A stretch of 64,000 nt of DNA, taken from contig NZ_PQFZ01000003.1 in the NCBI RefSeq assembly GCF_002917105.1, positions 282,520 to 346,519 on the forward strand, given 5' to 3'. The notes under the pieces are model-generated. The model searched no databases, had not been told where the DNA came from, and was given only the letters and a program-made list of their open reading frames with translations. The position numbers were made by a program, and so were the translations under genes. Below, piece after piece: positions 1-9,963 of the stretch (its first letter is position 1; every line of letters starts with the position of its first letter). The stretch comes from Allobosea psychrotolerans (GTDB lineage: Bacteria; Pseudomonadota; Alphaproteobacteria; Rhizobiales; Beijerinckiaceae).

Positions 1-1
1 C

Positions 2-142
2 GAGATGGTGATGCCTGGCGACAACATCGCCATGGAAGTGCACCTGATCGTGCCGATCGCGATGGAGGAGAAGCTGCGCTTCGCCATCCGCGAAGGCGGC
101 CGAACCGTCGGCGCCGGCGTCGTCGCTAGCATCATCGCGTAA
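2..142 (+). CDS. tuf: Elongation factor Tu, C-terminal part (cut by window edge)
   Basis: Only the last 46 codons are in the window; the start lies to the left. EF-Tu is the GTPase that brings aminoacyl-tRNA to the ribosome. The visible peptide is a typical domain III tail, with [11 protein letters not shown] near the left edge and [15 protein letters not shown] near the end. It stops 67 bp before rpsJ, the usual tuf to S10 order in proteobacteria. Nothing odd is visible in the fragment. Confidence 0.95.
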   Translation, partial: EMVMPGDNIAMEVHLIVPIAMEEKLRFAIREGGRTVGAGVVASIIA

Positions 143-209
143 CGCGTTTTCGTGAGGGCGAAGGCCCTACCGGGCCTTTGCCTTTTCACGTCACGGAGAA
201 CACAAGACC

Positions 210-518
210 ATGAACGGTCAGAACATCCGGATCCGCCTCAAGGCGTTCGATCACCGCATTCTCGACGCTTCGACGCGCGAGATCGTGTCGACGGCCAAGA
301 GGACGGGCGCCCAGGTCCGCGGGCCCATCCCGCTGCCCACGCTCATCGAGAAGTTCACGGTCAACCGCTCGCCGCACATCGACAAGAAGTCGCGCGAGCA
401 GTTTGAGATGCGGACCCACAAGCGGGTTCTCGATATCGTCGACCCGACCCCTCAGACGGTCGACGCCCTGATGAAGCTTGATCTCGCCGCCGGCGTCGAC
501 GTCGAAATCAAGTTGTAA
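210..518 (+). CDS. rpsJ: 30S ribosomal protein S10
   Basis: 102 aa, the normal S10 length. S10 is a 30S head protein that also acts in transcription antitermination (NusE). The sequence opens with [16 protein letters not shown] and carries the conserved GPIPLPT and RTHKR segments. It is the first gene of the S10 run. The ATG follows GGAGAA a few bases upstream. A 125-bp gap with two strong hairpins separates it from rplC, unlike the tight spacing further on. Confidence 0.97.
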   Translation: MNGQNIRIRLKAFDHRILDASTREIVSTAKRTGAQVRGPIPLPTLIEKFTVNRSPHIDKKSREQFEMRTHKRVLDIVDPTPQTVDALMKLDLAAGVDVEIKL

Positions 519-524
519 GTTGAC

Positions 525-612
525 CATGGTCCAGACGACGATCCGCTATTCCCGTCGTCTGGCCATGCTCTGATCTTTAGCCGGGTCCTCTGTCTCCTGC
601 GTTTTGGCAGGA
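525..612 (+). promoter_or_regulatory. Two hairpins between rpsJ and rplC
   Basis: The first hairpin (525–567) pairs CATGG plus CCAGACGACG with CGTCGTCTGG plus CCATG: 15 pairs with one bulged T and a 12-nt loop. The second (595–612) is TCCTGC–GTTTTG–GCAGGA. Neither is followed by a T-run, so they look like mRNA structures (processing, stability or translational control) rather than terminators. Function is inferred only from position. Confidence 0.5.
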
Positions 613-643
613 TGAACATGACCCCAAGGGAAGGTATGCACCG

Positions 644-1369
644 ATGCGTTCCGGTGTGATTGCACAGAAAGTCGGGATGACCCGCATCTTCACGGATGCC
701 GGCGAACATATCCCGGTCACCGTGCTGAAGCTCGATAACTGCCAGGTTGTCGCGCATCGTACGGTTGAGAAGAACGGCTATGTCGCCGTTCAGCTCGGGT
801 CGGGCTTGGCCAAGGTCAAGAACGTCTCGAAGGCTGAGCGCGGCCATTTCGCCGTCGCCAAGGTCGAGCCCAAGCGCAAGATCGTCGAGTTCCGCGTCAG
901 CGACGACGCGTTGATCCCGGTCGGCGCCGAGCTGACGGCTGACCACTTCGTCGTCGGCCAGTTCGTCGATGTCAGCGGCACGACCATCGGCAAGGGTTTC
1001 GCCGGCGGCATGAAGCGCTGGAACTTCGGCGGTCTTCGCGCCACGCACGGTGTTTCGGTCTCGCATCGCTCGATCGGTTCGACCGGTGGCCGTCAGGACC
1101 CGGGCAAGACCTTCAAGAACAAGAAGATGCCGGGCCATCTCGGCGCCGAGCGCGTCACCACGCAGAACCTGCGCGTCGTCCAGACGGACGTCGAGCGCGG
1201 CCTGATCCTGGTCGAGGGTGCGGTTCCCGGTCATGCTGGTGGCTGGATTCACGTCCGCGACGCCGTCAAGCGCGCGCTGCCCAAGGATGCGCCCCTGCCG
1301 GGCAAGTTCAAGGTTGCCGGCGGTGAAACGCAGGCTCCCGCGACTGAGACCGTTGAGGAGAACGCGTGA
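644..1369 (+). CDS. rplC: 50S ribosomal protein L3
   Basis: 241 aa. L3 is an early assembly protein of the 50S subunit that contacts the peptidyl-transferase region. It opens with [16 protein letters not shown] and contains the family block around [20 protein letters not shown], which includes the glutamine that is methylated in some bacteria, and KKMPGHLG. The acidic C-terminal tail of about 30 residues is longer than in E. coli. Its TGA overlaps the ATG of rplD by one base, which suggests translational coupling. Confidence 0.97.
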   Translation: MRSGVIAQKVGMTRIFTDAGEHIPVTVLKLDNCQVVAHRTVEKNGYVAVQLGSGLAKVKNVSKAERGHFAVAKVEPKRKIVEFRVSDDALIPVGAELTADHFVVGQFVDVSGTTIGKGFAGGMKRWNFGGLRATHGVSVSHRSIGSTGGRQDPGKTFKNKKMPGHLGAERVTTQNLRVVQTDVERGLILVEGAVPGHAGGWIHVRDAVKRALPKDAPLPGKFKVAGGETQAPATETVEENA

Positions 1370-1989
1370 TGAAGCTCGATATCACCACCCTCGAGGGCGG
1401 CTCTGCCGGCACCGTCGAATTGTCGGACGCGATCTTCGGCCTTGAGCCGCGCGCCGACATCCTCGCCCGCATGGTGCGCTATCAGCTCGCCAAGCGCCGC
1501 GCCGGGACGCACAAGTCCAAGGGCCGCTCGGAAGTCGATCGCACCCGCAAGAAGATCTACAAGCAGAAGGGCACCGGCGGCGCTCGCCACGGCGCGGCTT
1601 CCGCTCCGCAGTTCCGCGGCGGCGGCAAGGCCTTCGGCCCGATCGTGCGCGACCATGCGCATGACCTGCCCAAGAAGGTCCGCGCTCTGGCTCTGCGTCA
1701 TGCGCTCTCGGCCAAGGCCAAGGGGTCCGAGATCATCATCATCGATGATGTGAAGCTCTCCGAGCCCAAGACCAAGCTGCTGCTCGGCCATTTCAGCAAG
1801 CTGGACCTGTCCAGCGCGCTGGTGATCGGCGGCGCCGAGATCGACGTGAACTTCGGCCTGGCCGCGCGTTCGATCCCGAATGTCGACGTCCTGCCGATCC
1901 AGGGCATCAACGTTTATGACATCCTGCGTCGCGACAAGCTCGTCTTGACCCGCGCGGCTGTCGATGCGCTGGAGGCGCGCTTCAAATGA
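1369..1989 (+). CDS. rplD: 50S ribosomal protein L4
   Basis: 206 aa from the ATG at 1369, which shares its A with the rplC stop. A GTG one codon upstream is in frame but would lie inside the rplC end. L4 binds 23S rRNA and lines the exit tunnel; in E. coli it represses its own operon. The conserved tunnel loop with [11 protein letters not shown] is present at about residues 65–75. The ORF end overlaps the rplW ATG by four bases. Confidence 0.97.
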   Translation: MKLDITTLEGGSAGTVELSDAIFGLEPRADILARMVRYQLAKRRAGTHKSKGRSEVDRTRKKIYKQKGTGGARHGAASAPQFRGGGKAFGPIVRDHAHDLPKKVRALALRHALSAKAKGSEIIIIDDVKLSEPKTKLLLGHFSKLDLSSALVIGGAEIDVNFGLAARSIPNVDVLPIQGINVYDILRRDKLVLTRAAVDALEARFK

Positions 1990-2297
1990 GCCAGGCTGCA
2001 AAGAATCTGGATCCGCGCCACTACGACGTCATTCGTAGCCCGGTGATCACCGAGAAGGCGACGATGCTCTCCGAGCATAACAAGGTCGTCTTCGAGGTCT
2101 CCAAGACTGCGACCAAGCCGCAGATCAAGGCCGCGATCGAAAAGCTGTTCGACGTCAAGGTGAAGAGCGTGAACACGCTCGTCACCGAAGGGAAGATCAA
2201 GGTCTTCCGTGGCCGCCTCGGCCAGCGTTCGGACGTCAAGAAGGCAATCGTGACGCTCGAAGATGGTCATTCCATCGACGTGACCACGGGTCTGTGA
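1986..2297 (+). CDS. rplW: 50S ribosomal protein L23
   Basis: 103 aa. L23 sits at the exit of the ribosomal tunnel and docks trigger factor and SRP. The family signature [11 protein letters not shown] is near the N-terminus, and [12 protein letters not shown] follows in the middle. The start ATG overlaps the rplD stop (ATGA), so the two genes are probably translationally coupled. rplB follows after 16 bp with a GGGAGG ribosome-binding site. Confidence 0.97.
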   Translation: MSQAAKNLDPRHYDVIRSPVITEKATMLSEHNKVVFEVSKTATKPQIKAAIEKLFDVKVKSVNTLVTEGKIKVFRGRLGQRSDVKKAIVTLEDGHSIDVTTGL

Positions 2298-2313
2298 AGG
2301 GAGGATCTGCATC

Positions 2314-3156
2314 ATGGCTTTGAAGAGTTTCAAGCCGACCACGCCGAGCCTTCGCCAGCTCGTGATCGTCGACCGCAGCGAGCTCTATAAGGGCAAGCCG
2401 CTCAAGGTGCTGACCGAGGGCAAGTCGTCCTCGGGCGGCCGCAACAACCTCGGCCGCATCACCGTCCGCTTCCGCGGCGGTGGTCACAAGCGCACGCTGC
2501 GCCTGATCGACTTCAAGCGTCGCGGCAAGGACGGCATTCCGGCCGTGGTGGAACGGATCGAATACGATCCCAACCGCACCGCCTTCATTGCGCTGATCAA
2601 GTACAGCGACGGCGAGCAGGCCTATATCCTGGCCCCGCAGCGCCTCGCCGTCGGCGACAGCGTGATCTCGGGCCCGTCGGTCGACGTCAAGCCCGGCAAC
2701 GCCGCCCCGATGGGCACGCTGCCGATCGGCACCATCGTCCACAATGTCGAGCTCAAGATCGGCAAGGGCGGGGCGCTGGCGCGGTCTGCGGGCAACTACG
2801 CCCAGATCGTCGGTCGCGACCAGGGCTATGTCATCGTCCGTCTGAACTCGGGCGAGCAGCGCCTGATCAGCGGCCTGTGCTATGCGACTGTGGGCGCGGT
2901 TTCCAACCCCGACCACATGAACCGGAATGATGGCAAGGCGGGGCGTTCGCGCTGGCTCGGTCGTCGTCCGCATAACCGCGGCGTCTCGATGAACCCTGTC
3001 GACCATCCCCATGGCGGCGGCGAAGGCCGCACCTCCGGTGGTCGTCACCCGGTCACCCCCTGGGGCAAGCCGACCAAGGGTAAGAAGACCCGCTCGAACA
3101 AGCGGACCGATACGTTCATCGTGTCGAGCCGTCACGCCCGCAAGAAGAAGAACTGA
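2314..3156 (+). CDS. rplB: 50S ribosomal protein L2
   Basis: 280 aa, close to the usual 275–278. L2 is needed for 30S–50S association and peptidyl transfer. Visible marks are the [12 protein letters not shown] and RFRGGGHKR segments and the C-terminal [14 protein letters not shown] loop with the conserved histidine. The tail is strongly basic (ARKKKN). A GGGAGGATC Shine–Dalgarno lies just upstream. rpsS follows after 8 bp. Confidence 0.98.
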   Translation: MALKSFKPTTPSLRQLVIVDRSELYKGKPLKVLTEGKSSSGGRNNLGRITVRFRGGGHKRTLRLIDFKRRGKDGIPAVVERIEYDPNRTAFIALIKYSDGEQAYILAPQRLAVGDSVISGPSVDVKPGNAAPMGTLPIGTIVHNVELKIGKGGALARSAGNYAQIVGRDQGYVIVRLNSGEQRLISGLCYATVGAVSNPDHMNRNDGKAGRSRWLGRRPHNRGVSMNPVDHPHGGGEGRTSGGRHPVTPWGKPTKGKKTRSNKRTDTFIVSSRHARKKKN

Positions 3157-3164
3157 GGTCCGTC

Positions 3165-3443
3165 ATGGCGCGTTCGCTTTGGAAAGGTCCGTTTGTCGAC
3201 GGATACCTTCTGAAAAAGGCCGAGGTTGCCCGTTCGGCGGCCCGGTCTGAGGTCATCAAGATCTGGAGCCGTCGCTCCACGATCCTTCCGCAGTTCGTCG
3301 GTCTGACGTTCGGCGTCTACAACGGCCACAAGCATGTGCCGGTGTCCGTGTCCGAGGAGATGGTGGGCCACAAGTTCGGCGAGTTCTCGCCGACGCGCAC
3401 CTTCCACGGCCACGCCGCCGACAAGAAGGCGAAGAGGAAGTAA
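3165..3443 (+). CDS. rpsS: 30S ribosomal protein S19
   Basis: 92 aa, the standard length. S19 forms a head complex with S13 and lies near the A-site tRNA. The start [18 protein letters not shown] and the later [16 protein letters not shown] are family hallmarks. It lies 8 bp after rplB and 3 bp before rplV, as in most S10 operons, with nothing unusual. Confidence 0.98.
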   Translation: MARSLWKGPFVDGYLLKKAEVARSAARSEVIKIWSRRSTILPQFVGLTFGVYNGHKHVPVSVSEEMVGHKFGEFSPTRTFHGHAADKKAKRK

Positions 3444-3446
3444 GCC

Positions 3447-3830
3447 ATGGGAAAGCCATCCGCCCCCCGTGCGCTGCCTGACAACGAAGCCATTGCGGTC
3501 GCCCGCAATCTTCGCGTCAGCCCGCAGAAGCTCAACCTCCTCGCCCAGCTGATCCGTGGCAAGAAGGTCTCGACCGCGCTCGCCGACCTCGAATTCTCGC
3601 GCAAGCGGATTTCGCTGGACGTGCGCAAGTGCCTTCAGAGCGCGATCGCCAATGCCGAGAACAATCATGATCTCGACGTCGACGATCTCGTCGTGGCGCA
3701 GGCCTTCGTCGGCAAGGCGCTGGTCATGAAGCGTTTCCACGCTCGCGCCCGCGGCCGCGGCGCCCGCATCCTGAAGCCCTTCGCCAACATCACGATCGTG
3801 GTGCGCGAAGTCGCGGCGGCCAAGGCCTGA
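3447..3830 (+). CDS. rplV: 50S ribosomal protein L22
   Basis: 127 aa. L22 folds around 23S rRNA and its beta-hairpin reaches into the exit tunnel, where macrolide resistance mutations map. The family features are [20 protein letters not shown] near the N-terminus and [14 protein letters not shown] at the tip of the loop. The start is ATG at 3447, three bases after the rpsS stop. rpsC follows after 10 bp with a GGAGAG site. Confidence 0.97.
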   Translation: MGKPSAPRALPDNEAIAVARNLRVSPQKLNLLAQLIRGKKVSTALADLEFSRKRISLDVRKCLQSAIANAENNHDLDVDDLVVAQAFVGKALVMKRFHARARGRGARILKPFANITIVVREVAAAKA

Positions 3831-3840
3831 GGAGAGAACG

Positions 3841-4551
3841 ATGGGTCAGAAAATCAATCCGATCGGGCTTCGCCTCGGCATCAACCGCACCTGGGATTCG
3901 CGCTGGTTCGCGCAGAAGGGTGAGTACGGCAAGCTCCTGCATGAGGATATGGCGATCCGCGCCGCCCTCATGAAGCTGCTGAAGCAGGCTGCGATCTCCA
4001 AGATCATCATCGAGCGCCCGCACAAGAAGTGCCGCGTCACCATCCACTCGGCTCGTCCGGGCGTGGTGATCGGCAAGAAGGGCGCCGATATCGAGAAGCT
4101 GCGCAAGACGGTGATGACGCTCACCAAGGCCGATGTTGCCATCAACATTGTCGAGGTGCGCAAGCCCGAGATCGACGCGACCCTGGTCGCCGACTCGATC
4201 GCGCAGCAGCTCGAGCGCCGCGTCGCGTTCCGCCGCGCCATGAAGCGGGCCGTTCAGTCGGCCATGCGTCTGGGCGCCGAGGGCATCCGCATCAACTGCT
4301 CGGGCCGTCTCGGCGGCGCCGAAATCGCGCGTCTGGAATGGTATCGCGAAGGTCGCGTGCCGCTGCACACGCTGCGCGCCGATGTGGATTATGGTGTGGC
4401 GACTGCCTTCACCACCTACGGCACGTGCGGCATCAAGGTCTGGATCTTCAAGGGCGAGATCCTCGAACACGACCCGATGGCCCAGGACAAGCGCATGGCC
4501 GATGAGGGCAGCCGTTCCGGCGGTGGCCATCGTCGTGACCACGCCGCGTAA
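3841..4551 (+). CDS. rpsC: 30S ribosomal protein S3
   Basis: 236 aa. S3 has an N-terminal KH-type domain and a C-terminal domain at the mRNA entry tunnel. The start [20 protein letters not shown] is diagnostic, as are [15 protein letters not shown] (the KH GXXG loop) and [21 protein letters not shown] 20-residue Ser/Gly/His-rich tail ([12 protein letters not shown]) extends the end, as is common in alphaproteobacteria. Confidence 0.98.
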   Translation: MGQKINPIGLRLGINRTWDSRWFAQKGEYGKLLHEDMAIRAALMKLLKQAAISKIIIERPHKKCRVTIHSARPGVVIGKKGADIEKLRKTVMTLTKADVAINIVEVRKPEIDATLVADSIAQQLERRVAFRRAMKRAVQSAMRLGAEGIRINCSGRLGGAEIARLEWYREGRVPLHTLRADVDYGVATAFTTYGTCGIKVWIFKGEILEHDPMAQDKRMADEGSRSGGGHRRDHAA

Positions 4552-4569
4552 GGCTGATCGAGAAGAGCC

Positions 4570-4983
4570 ATGTTGCAACCAAAGAAGACTAAGTTCCGCA
4601 AGCAGTTCAAGGGGCGCATTTCCGGCGTCGCCAAGGGCGGCACGGATCTGAATTTCGGCCAGTTCGGCCTCAAGGCACTGATGCCGGAACGCGTCACTGC
4701 GCGCCAGATCGAGGCGGCCCGCCGCGCGATCACGCGCGCCATGAAGCGCGCCGGTCGTGTCTGGATCCGGATCTTCCCGGACGTGCCGGTTTCGAAGAAG
4801 CCGACCGAAGTCCGCATGGGCAAGGGCAAGGGCGCGCCTGAATTCTGGGCAGCCAAGGTCAAGCCGGGCCGGATCATGTTCGAGATCGACGGCGTGCCGG
4901 AAGAGACCGCGCGCGAGGCCATGCGCCTCGGCGCAGCCAAGCTGCCGATCAAGACCCGCTTCATCCAACGCATCGCCGAGTAA
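4570..4983 (+). CDS. rplP: 50S ribosomal protein L16
   Basis: 137 aa. L16 helps position tRNA in the A and P sites. It starts [16 protein letters not shown] and carries [17 protein letters not shown] and [12 protein letters not shown], which includes the arginine hydroxylated in E. coli. The start is an ATG 18 bp after rpsC, preceded by AGAAGAG. rpmC follows at 11 bp behind a GGGAGG site. Confidence 0.98.
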   Translation: MLQPKKTKFRKQFKGRISGVAKGGTDLNFGQFGLKALMPERVTARQIEAARRAITRAMKRAGRVWIRIFPDVPVSKKPTEVRMGKGKGAPEFWAAKVKPGRIMFEIDGVPEETAREAMRLGAAKLPIKTRFIQRIAE

Positions 4984-4994
4984 GGGAGGACGAC

Positions 4995-5207
4995 ATGAAG
5001 ACTGCAAAACGCCTGTCCGACCTGAAGGTCATGAGCGTGGACCTGCTGCAGGAAGAGCTCCTGAAGCTGAAGAAGGAGCAGTTCAACCTGCGTTTCCAGC
5101 GCGCCACCGGCCAGCTCGAGAATACCGCTCGGGTCACCGAAGTGCGCAAGGATATCGCCCGCATCAAAACACTGCAGCGGTCCAAGACCGCCGCAGTGAG
5201 CGCCTGA
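4995..5207 (+). CDS. rpmC: 50S ribosomal protein L29
   Basis: 70 aa, slightly longer than the 63 aa of E. coli L29. L29 sits beside L23 at the tunnel exit and is part of the trigger factor and SRP docking site. The helical hairpin is visible as [20 protein letters not shown] followed by [22 protein letters not shown]. It is packed between rplP and rpsQ with gaps of 11 and 12 bp. Confidence 0.96.
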   Translation: MKTAKRLSDLKVMSVDLLQEELLKLKKEQFNLRFQRATGQLENTARVTEVRKDIARIKTLQRSKTAAVSA

Positions 5208-5219
5208 GGAGTTTGAGAC

Positions 5220-5462
5220 ATGCCGAAGCGCGTGCTGCAGGGCGTCGTCGTCAGCGACAAGCAAAATAAAACAGTTGTGGTGAAGGTCGAGCGGCGCTAT
5301 ACGCACCCGCTCCTCAAGAAGACCGTTCGCCGCACGAAAAACTATCATGCCCACGACGAGGCTCAGGTCTCGAAGGTTGGCGACCAGGTCTGGATCGAGG
5401 AGTCCAAGCCCATTTCCAAGCTGAAAAGCTGGGTTGTGCTCGACAACGCTCCCAAGGCGTAA
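5220..5462 (+). CDS. rpsQ: 30S ribosomal protein S17
   Basis: 80 aa. S17 is a small OB-fold protein and a primary binder of 16S r[23 protein letters not shown] and [20 protein letters not shown] are typical. A 106-bp gap follows, holding GGGGGCGATCGACCCCC and a weaker CCCGGCGG/CCTGCCGGG stem, before rplN. This break separates the S10-type and spc-type parts of the cluster. Confidence 0.97.
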   Translation: MPKRVLQGVVVSDKQNKTVVVKVERRYTHPLLKKTVRRTKNYHAHDEAQVSKVGDQVWIEESKPISKLKSWVVLDNAPKA

Positions 5463-5568
5463 GTCAAATTTGAGGCCAGGGGGCGATCGACCCCCGTCAG
5501 TCGTAGTCCCGGCGGCGCTAATGCCTGCCGGGAAACCGCGCTGATATGCATATGGAAGGATCAAGGCC

Positions 5569-5937
5569 ATGATCCAGGTGCAGACGAATCTCGAGGTCGC
5601 GGATAATTCCGGCGCCCGTCGTGTGATGTGCATCAAGGTTCTCGGCGGGTCGAAGCGGCGTTACGCCCGCATTGGCGACATCATTGTCGTTTCGATCAAG
5701 GAAGCCATTCCCCGCGGCCGCGTGAAGAAGGGCGACGTCATGAAGGCGGTCGTCGTTCGCACCGCCAAGGACGTCAAGCGCGCCGATGGTTCGGTGATTC
5801 GGTTCGACCGCAATGCGGCCGTTCTGATCAACAACCAGAAGGAGCCTGTCGGCACCCGTATCTTCGGACCGGTTCCGCGCGAACTTCGCGCCAAGAACCA
5901 CATGAAGATCATCTCGCTTGCGCCAGAGGTGCTGTAA
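5569..5937 (+). CDS. rplN: 50S ribosomal protein L14
   Basis: 122 aa, the invariant L14 length. L14 contacts 16S rRNA in the inter-subunit bridge and binds the silencing factor RsfS. It opens [20 protein letters not shown] and ends [18 protein letters not shown], both textbook. The upstream site is GGAAGGATCAAGGCC. Its stop TAA shares its last A with the ATG of rplX. Confidence 0.98.
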   Translation: MIQVQTNLEVADNSGARRVMCIKVLGGSKRRYARIGDIIVVSIKEAIPRGRVKKGDVMKAVVVRTAKDVKRADGSVIRFDRNAAVLINNQKEPVGTRIFGPVPRELRAKNHMKIISLAPEVL

Positions 5938-6254
5938 TGGCTGCGAAGATCAAGAAGGGCGACAAGGTCGTCGTGCTGGCCGGCCGTGACAAGGGCAAGG
6001 CCGGCGAAGTGCTCCAGGTGCTTCCGAAGGATGCCCGCGCCGTGGTGCGTGGCGTCAATCTCGTCAAGAAGCACACCAAGGCGTCGGCCCAGTCCGAGGG
6101 CGGCATCATCAGCAAGGAAGCGACGATCGATCTGTCGAACCTTGCCGTGGCCGATCCGAAGGACGGCAAGCCGACCCGGGTTGGCTTCAAGGTGCTCGAC
6201 GATGGCCGCAAGGTCCGTTTCGCCAAGCGTTCGGGGGATCTGATCGATGGCTGA
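5937..6254 (+). CDS. rplX: 50S ribosomal protein L24
   Basis: 105 aa from the ATG at 5937, which overlaps the rplN stop by one base; in-frame extension upstream would run through rplN. L24 starts 50S assembly. The KOW motif is visible as [20 protein letters not shown], and [10 protein letters not shown] follows. The 3' end overlaps rplE by eight bases. Confidence 0.97.
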   Translation: MAAKIKKGDKVVVLAGRDKGKAGEVLQVLPKDARAVVRGVNLVKKHTKASAQSEGGIISKEATIDLSNLAVADPKDGKPTRVGFKVLDDGRKVRFAKRSGDLIDG

Positions 6255-6816
6255 TAATCAGCAGCAGGCGGCTCTCACGCCGCGTATGAAGAAGCATTAC
6301 GAGGACGTCGTCCGTCCCGCGATGATCGCCGAGTTCGGCTACAAGAACGTCATGGAAGTGCCGACGATCGACAAGATCGTCATCAACATGGGCGTTGGCG
6401 AAGCCACGGCTGACCGCAAGAAGGTCGACAACGCCGCCGGCGACCTCGCCCTGATCGCCGGCCAGAAGCCGGTCATCACCAAGTCCCGCCTCGCCATCGC
6501 CGGCTTCAAGCTGCGCGAGAACATGGCGGTCGGCTGCAAAGTCACGCTGCGCAAGACCAAGATGTTCGAGTTCGTCGACCGGCTCGTCACCATCGCCTTG
6601 CCCCGCGTGCGCGACTTCCGGGGCCTCAACCCGAAGTCGTTCGACGGGCGCGGCAACTTCGCGCTCGGCATCAAGGAGCACATCGTGTTCCCTGAGATCA
6701 ACTACGACAAGGTCGACGCCGTGTGGGGCATGGACGTGATCGTCTGCACGACTGCGAAGTCGGACGACGAGGCACGCGCCTTGCTCAAGCACTTCAACTT
6801 CCCGTTCCGGCAGTGA
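6247..6816 (+). CDS. rplE: 50S ribosomal protein L5
   Basis: 189 aa. L5 binds 5S rRNA and contacts P-site tRNA. The body matches the family: [57 protein letters not shown] and IPEINYDK-like FPEINYDK. The start ATG lies inside the last codons of rplX (8-base overlap), a sign of coupled translation. rpsN follows after 36 bp. Confidence 0.97.
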   Translation: MADNQQQAALTPRMKKHYEDVVRPAMIAEFGYKNVMEVPTIDKIVINMGVGEATADRKKVDNAAGDLALIAGQKPVITKSRLAIAGFKLRENMAVGCKVTLRKTKMFEFVDRLVTIALPRVRDFRGLNPKSFDGRGNFALGIKEHIVFPEINYDKVDAVWGMDVIVCTTAKSDDEARALLKHFNFPFRQ

Positions 6817-6852
6817 GCCTCACCGCTCATACGCGGAAACCAGGAGAGATCG

Positions 6853-7158
6853 ATGGCTAAGAAAAGCTCCGTCGAGAACAACAACCACCGCAAGGCTCTC
6901 GTGAAGAAATTCTCGGGCAAGCGCGCGCGGCTTCTCGCGATCGCCAATGATGACAGCCAGTCCATGGACGAGCGGTTCCTCGCTCGCCTGAAGCTCGCTG
7001 AACTGCCGCGCAACTCGGCTCCGAACCGGGTGCGCAACCGCTGTGAGGTGACGGGCCGTCCGCGCGCCTTCTACCGCAAGCTGAAGATGTCGCGCGTTGC
7101 GCTGCGCGAGCTCGGCAACAAGGGGCTGGTTCCCGGCCTCGTCAAGTCGAGCTGGTGA
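6853..7158 (+). CDS. rpsN: 30S ribosomal protein S14 (zinc-free form)
   Basis: 101 aa. This is the long S14 form without the CXXC zinc ribbons of the short form. S14 belongs to the 30S head and forms part of the A-site surrounding. [20 protein letters not shown] and [20 protein letters not shown] are diagnostic. The start is preceded by AGGAGAGATCG. rpsH follows in 12 bp. Confidence 0.97.
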   Translation: MAKKSSVENNNHRKALVKKFSGKRARLLAIANDDSQSMDERFLARLKLAELPRNSAPNRVRNRCEVTGRPRAFYRKLKMSRVALRELGNKGLVPGLVKSSW

Positions 7159-7170
7159 GGAGGACGCATC

Positions 7171-7566
7171 GTGATCATTGATCCGCTTGGAGATATGCTG
7201 ACCCGCATCCGCAATGCGCAGATGCGGCGCAAGTCGCGCGTTTCGACGCCTGGTTCGAAGCTCAGGGCCCGCGTGCTCGATGTGCTTCAGTCCGAGGGCT
7301 ACATCCGCGGTTACACCCAGACCGAGTTCGGCAATGGCCGGACCGAGTTCGATATCGAGCTGAAGTACCACGAGGGGCAGCCGGTCATCCGGTCGATCTC
7401 GCGGGTGTCGAAGCCCGGCCGCCGCGTCTATTCTTCGGTGGAGACGATGCCGCGCGTGGCCGATGGCCTTGGCGTGACCATCATCTCGACGCCGAAGGGT
7501 GTGATGCCCGATCATCTTGCCCGCGAGCAGAACGTGGGCGGCGAAGTGCTTTGCAAGGTCTTCTGA
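7171..7566 (+). CDS. rpsH: 30S ribosomal protein S8
   Basis: 131 aa. A GTG start at 7171 is chosen because GAGGAGG lies a proper distance upstream and the peptide then begins [17 protein letters not shown], the family start. S8 binds the central domain of 16S rRNA and in E. coli represses the spc operon. The C-terminal signature [20 protein letters not shown] is close to the usual one. Confidence 0.97.
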   Translation: MIIDPLGDMLTRIRNAQMRRKSRVSTPGSKLRARVLDVLQSEGYIRGYTQTEFGNGRTEFDIELKYHEGQPVIRSISRVSKPGRRVYSSVETMPRVADGLGVTIISTPKGVMPDHLAREQNVGGEVLCKVF

Positions 7567-7599
7567 CCTTCCGCGCCGCTCGTTTTCAGGAGAAATCCA

Positions 7600-8133
7600 A
7601 TGTCTCGTATCGGTAAGAAGCCTGTCCCGGTTCCCGCTGGCGTCACCGCCAACGTCGCCGGCCAGCTCGTCAAGATCAAGGGCTCGAAGGGGGAACTCTC
7701 CTTCGAGGTGCCGGAGGACGTCTCGGTCGCCATGGATAATGGCGCCATTGCCGTCCAGCCGCGCTCGCAGACCAAGCGCGCCCGCTCGCTCTGGGGCACC
7801 TCGCGTGCTCGCGTCGCCAATCTGGTGCTGGGCGTCACCACGGGTTTCGAGAAGAAGCTCGAAATCAACGGCGTCGGCTACAAGGCCGCCGTCAATGGCA
7901 AGGTGCTCAAGCTGTCGCTCGGCTACAGCCACGACATCGACTATCCGATCCCGGAAGGTGTCGCGATCGTCACGCCGAAGCCGACCGAAATCGTGATCAC
8001 CGGCATCGATAAGCAGGTGGTCGGCCAGACCGCCGCCGAGATCCGCGATTATCGCGGCCCCGAGCCCTATAAGGGCAAGGGCGTCAAGTACGCCGGCGAA
8101 TTCATCTTCCGCAAGGAAGGGAAGAAGAAGTAA
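7600..8133 (+). CDS. rplF: 50S ribosomal protein L6
   Basis: 177 aa, the standard length. L6 has two related domains and lies near the sarcin–ricin loop and factor-binding site. [15 protein letters not shown] at the start and [17 protein letters not shown] at the end are hallmarks. An AGGAGAAATCC site precedes the ATG. rplR follows after 5 bp. Confidence 0.98.
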   Translation: MSRIGKKPVPVPAGVTANVAGQLVKIKGSKGELSFEVPEDVSVAMDNGAIAVQPRSQTKRARSLWGTSRARVANLVLGVTTGFEKKLEINGVGYKAAVNGKVLKLSLGYSHDIDYPIPEGVAIVTPKPTEIVITGIDKQVVGQTAAEIRDYRGPEPYKGKGVKYAGEFIFRKEGKKK

Positions 8134-8138
8134 GCGCC

Positions 8139-8504
8139 ATGAGCAGCAAGCAGACAGAAAACACTGCGCGCCGTCGGGCTCGCGTCCGTCGCGCCATCAA
8201 GGCGGTTGCCAATGGCCGCGCTCGCCTGTCGGTGCACCGCACCGGCAAGCAGATCTACGCCCAGATCATCGACGATACGAAGGGGGTCACCCTCGCTTCG
8301 GCTTCGTCGCTGGACAAGGACATCCGCGCCGACATCAAGTCGGGTGCGAATGTCGAGGCCGCGACCGCGATCGGCAAGCTGATCGCCGAGCGCGCCGTCA
8401 AGGCGGGCGTGAAGGACGTGGTCTTCGATCGCGGCTCCTACATGTATCACGGCCGCGTCAAGGCGCTGGCCGAGGCGGCCCGCGAGGGCGGCCTGAACTT
8501 CTGA
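8139..8504 (+). CDS. rplR: 50S ribosomal protein L18
   Basis: 121 aa. L18 binds 5S rRNA with L5 and L25. The conserved [20 protein letters not shown] and the end [25 protein letters not shown] fit the family. It follows rplF by 5 bp. After it comes an unusually long 174-bp gap to rpsE with a very stable hairpin. Confidence 0.97.
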   Translation: MSSKQTENTARRRARVRRAIKAVANGRARLSVHRTGKQIYAQIIDDTKGVTLASASSLDKDIRADIKSGANVEAATAIGKLIAERAVKAGVKDVVFDRGSYMYHGRVKALAEAAREGGLNF

Positions 8505-8513
8505 CGCGCATTC

Positions 8514-8537
8514 CGTCCGGCCGGAGACGGCCGGACG
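8514..8537 (+). promoter_or_regulatory. Stable GAGA-loop hairpin between rplR and rpsE
   Basis: CGTCCGGCCG pairs perfectly with CGGCCGGACG around a GAGA tetraloop, which fits the GNRA pattern. No T-run follows. It lies 10 bp after the rplR stop, in a 174-bp gap otherwise free of genes. It could protect or process the mRNA; the role is inferred. Confidence 0.5.
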
Positions 8538-8678
8538 AAAGCTGAAGAACCGAGCGTGTTCCTGTCGAGATGTGGAATCCACTCTCTCGCGGGGCACGCT
8601 TCAACGTCGTTCCATCCGGAACGCTCGAGCGAGCGGCGAACGCCTTGGAGCGTCGTCCGCGCAAGTAAGAGGACTAAA

Positions 8679-9239
8679 ATGGCGAGAGAACCTCGTGACC
8701 GCGATCGCGAAGAGCGCGATTCGGAATTCGTGGACAAGCTGGTCCACATCAACCGCGTCGCCAAGGTGGTGAAGGGTGGGCGTCGCTTCGGCTTCGCCGC
8801 GCTCGTCGTCGTCGGCGATCAGAAGGGCCGCGTCGGCTTCGGCCACGGCAAGGCCCGCGAAGTGCCGGAAGCGATCCGCAAGGCGACTGAAGCCGCCAAG
8901 CGCGGTCTCGTTCGCATTCCGCTGCGCGAAGGCCGCACGCTCCATCACGATGTCCAGGGCCGTCACGGCGCGGGCAAGGTCGTGCTGCGCGCCGCCCCGG
9001 CCGGTACCGGCATCATCGCCGGCGGTCCGATGCGCGCCGTCTTCGAGGCGGTCGGCATGCAGGACGTGGTGTCGAAGTCGCTCGGCTCCTCGAACCCCTA
9101 CAACCTCGTCCGCGCGACCTTCGACGCGCTGAAGAACGAGGACAGCCCGCGCGGCGTCGCCGCGCGTCGGTCCCTGAAGGTTTCGGCCCTGCAGACGCGT
9201 CGTCGCGATGCTGGCACCGATGCCGCGGCCGAAGCGTGA
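8679..9239 (+). CDS. rpsE: 30S ribosomal protein S5
   Basis: 186 aa from the ATG at 8679. The 41-codon in-frame extension upstream is rejected because the family begins near this point and AGAGGAC lies just before the ATG. S5 helps decoding accuracy and forms the mRNA entrance with S3 and S4. [19 protein letters not shown] and [17 protein letters not shown] are diagnostic, with a 20-residue Ala-rich tail. rpmD follows after 10 bp. Confidence 0.97.
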   Translation: MAREPRDRDREERDSEFVDKLVHINRVAKVVKGGRRFGFAALVVVGDQKGRVGFGHGKAREVPEAIRKATEAAKRGLVRIPLREGRTLHHDVQGRHGAGKVVLRAAPAGTGIIAGGPMRAVFEAVGMQDVVSKSLGSSNPYNLVRATFDALKNEDSPRGVAARRSLKVSALQTRRRDAGTDAAAEA

Positions 9240-9249
9240 GGGTGGGATC

Positions 9250-9444
9250 ATGGCAAAAGCTGAAACCACCGTCGTCGTCGAGCAGATCGGCAGCCCGATC
9301 CGCCGCGAGGCTTCGCAGCGCCAGACCCTGATCGGTCTCGGCCTGAACAAGATCCGCCGGCGCTCGACCCTGGTCGACACGCCTTCCGTGCGTGGCATGA
9401 TCGACAAGGTCAGGCACCTCGTCCGCGTCATCGACGTGAAGTGA
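9250..9444 (+). CDS. rpmD: 50S ribosomal protein L30
   Basis: 64 aa, from the ATG at 9250 after a GAGGGTGGGATC site. L30 is a small non-universal 50S protein, present in many proteobacteria. [20 protein letters not shown] and [20 protein letters not shown] match the family. It lies in the normal place between rpsE and rplO. Confidence 0.96.
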   Translation: MAKAETTVVVEQIGSPIRREASQRQTLIGLGLNKIRRRSTLVDTPSVRGMIDKVRHLVRVIDVK

Positions 9445-9457
9445 GGGGAATCGTTCG

Positions 9458-9937
9458 ATGAAACTCACAGAGATTCGTGACAACGAAGGCGCGCACAAGT
9501 CGCGCATCCGTGTCGGCCGCGGTATCGGCTCCGGCAAGGGCAAGACCGGCGGACGCGGCGTCAAGGGCCAGAAGGCTCGCGCCGGTGTGGCGGTCAAGGG
9601 CTTCGAAGGCGGCCAGATGCCGCTCTATCGCCGCCTGCCCAAGCGTGGCTTCCACAACCTGTTCTCCAAGGATCTGAACGAGGTCAATCTCGGCCGGATC
9701 CAGCAGGCAGTCGAAGCCGGCAAGCTCGACGCCAAGGGTGCGGTTACGATCGAGGCGCTTGTCGCCGCCGGCGTGATCACCCGTCAGGCGACCGACGGCG
9801 TCAAGATCTTGGGCGTCGGCGAACTCAAGGCGAAGCTCGCCTTCGAGGTGGCCGGTGCGTCGAAGTCGGCGGTTGCCGCTATCGAGAAGGCCGGCGGTTC
9901 CGTGAAGATCCTGGCGCCTGCCGCTTCACAGGCGTGA
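9458..9937 (+). CDS. rplO: 50S ribosomal protein L15
   Basis: 159 aa. L15 is a late assembly protein of the 50S subunit. The Gly-rich N-terminus ([20 protein letters not shown]) and [18 protein letters not shown] are diagnostic. The C-terminal half carries the usual [19 protein letters not shown] terminator-like hairpin lies 27 bp after the stop, before secY. Confidence 0.97.
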   Translation: MKLTEIRDNEGAHKSRIRVGRGIGSGKGKTGGRGVKGQKARAGVAVKGFEGGQMPLYRRLPKRGFHNLFSKDLNEVNLGRIQQAVEAGKLDAKGAVTIEALVAAGVITRQATDGVKILGVGELKAKLAFEVAGASKSAVAAIEKAGGSVKILAPAASQA

Positions 9938-9963
9938 GCCAAGCTCTTACATGAGCGTTTGCG

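Noticed and set aside
452..1252. Long minus-strand frames opposite the ribosomal genes
   Set aside because: They are mirror frames caused by high GC; the plus-strand peptides match known ribosomal proteins throughout.
8556..8678. A longer N-terminus for S5
   Set aside because: The extension does not match the family and the ATG at 8679 has a good AGAGGAC site.
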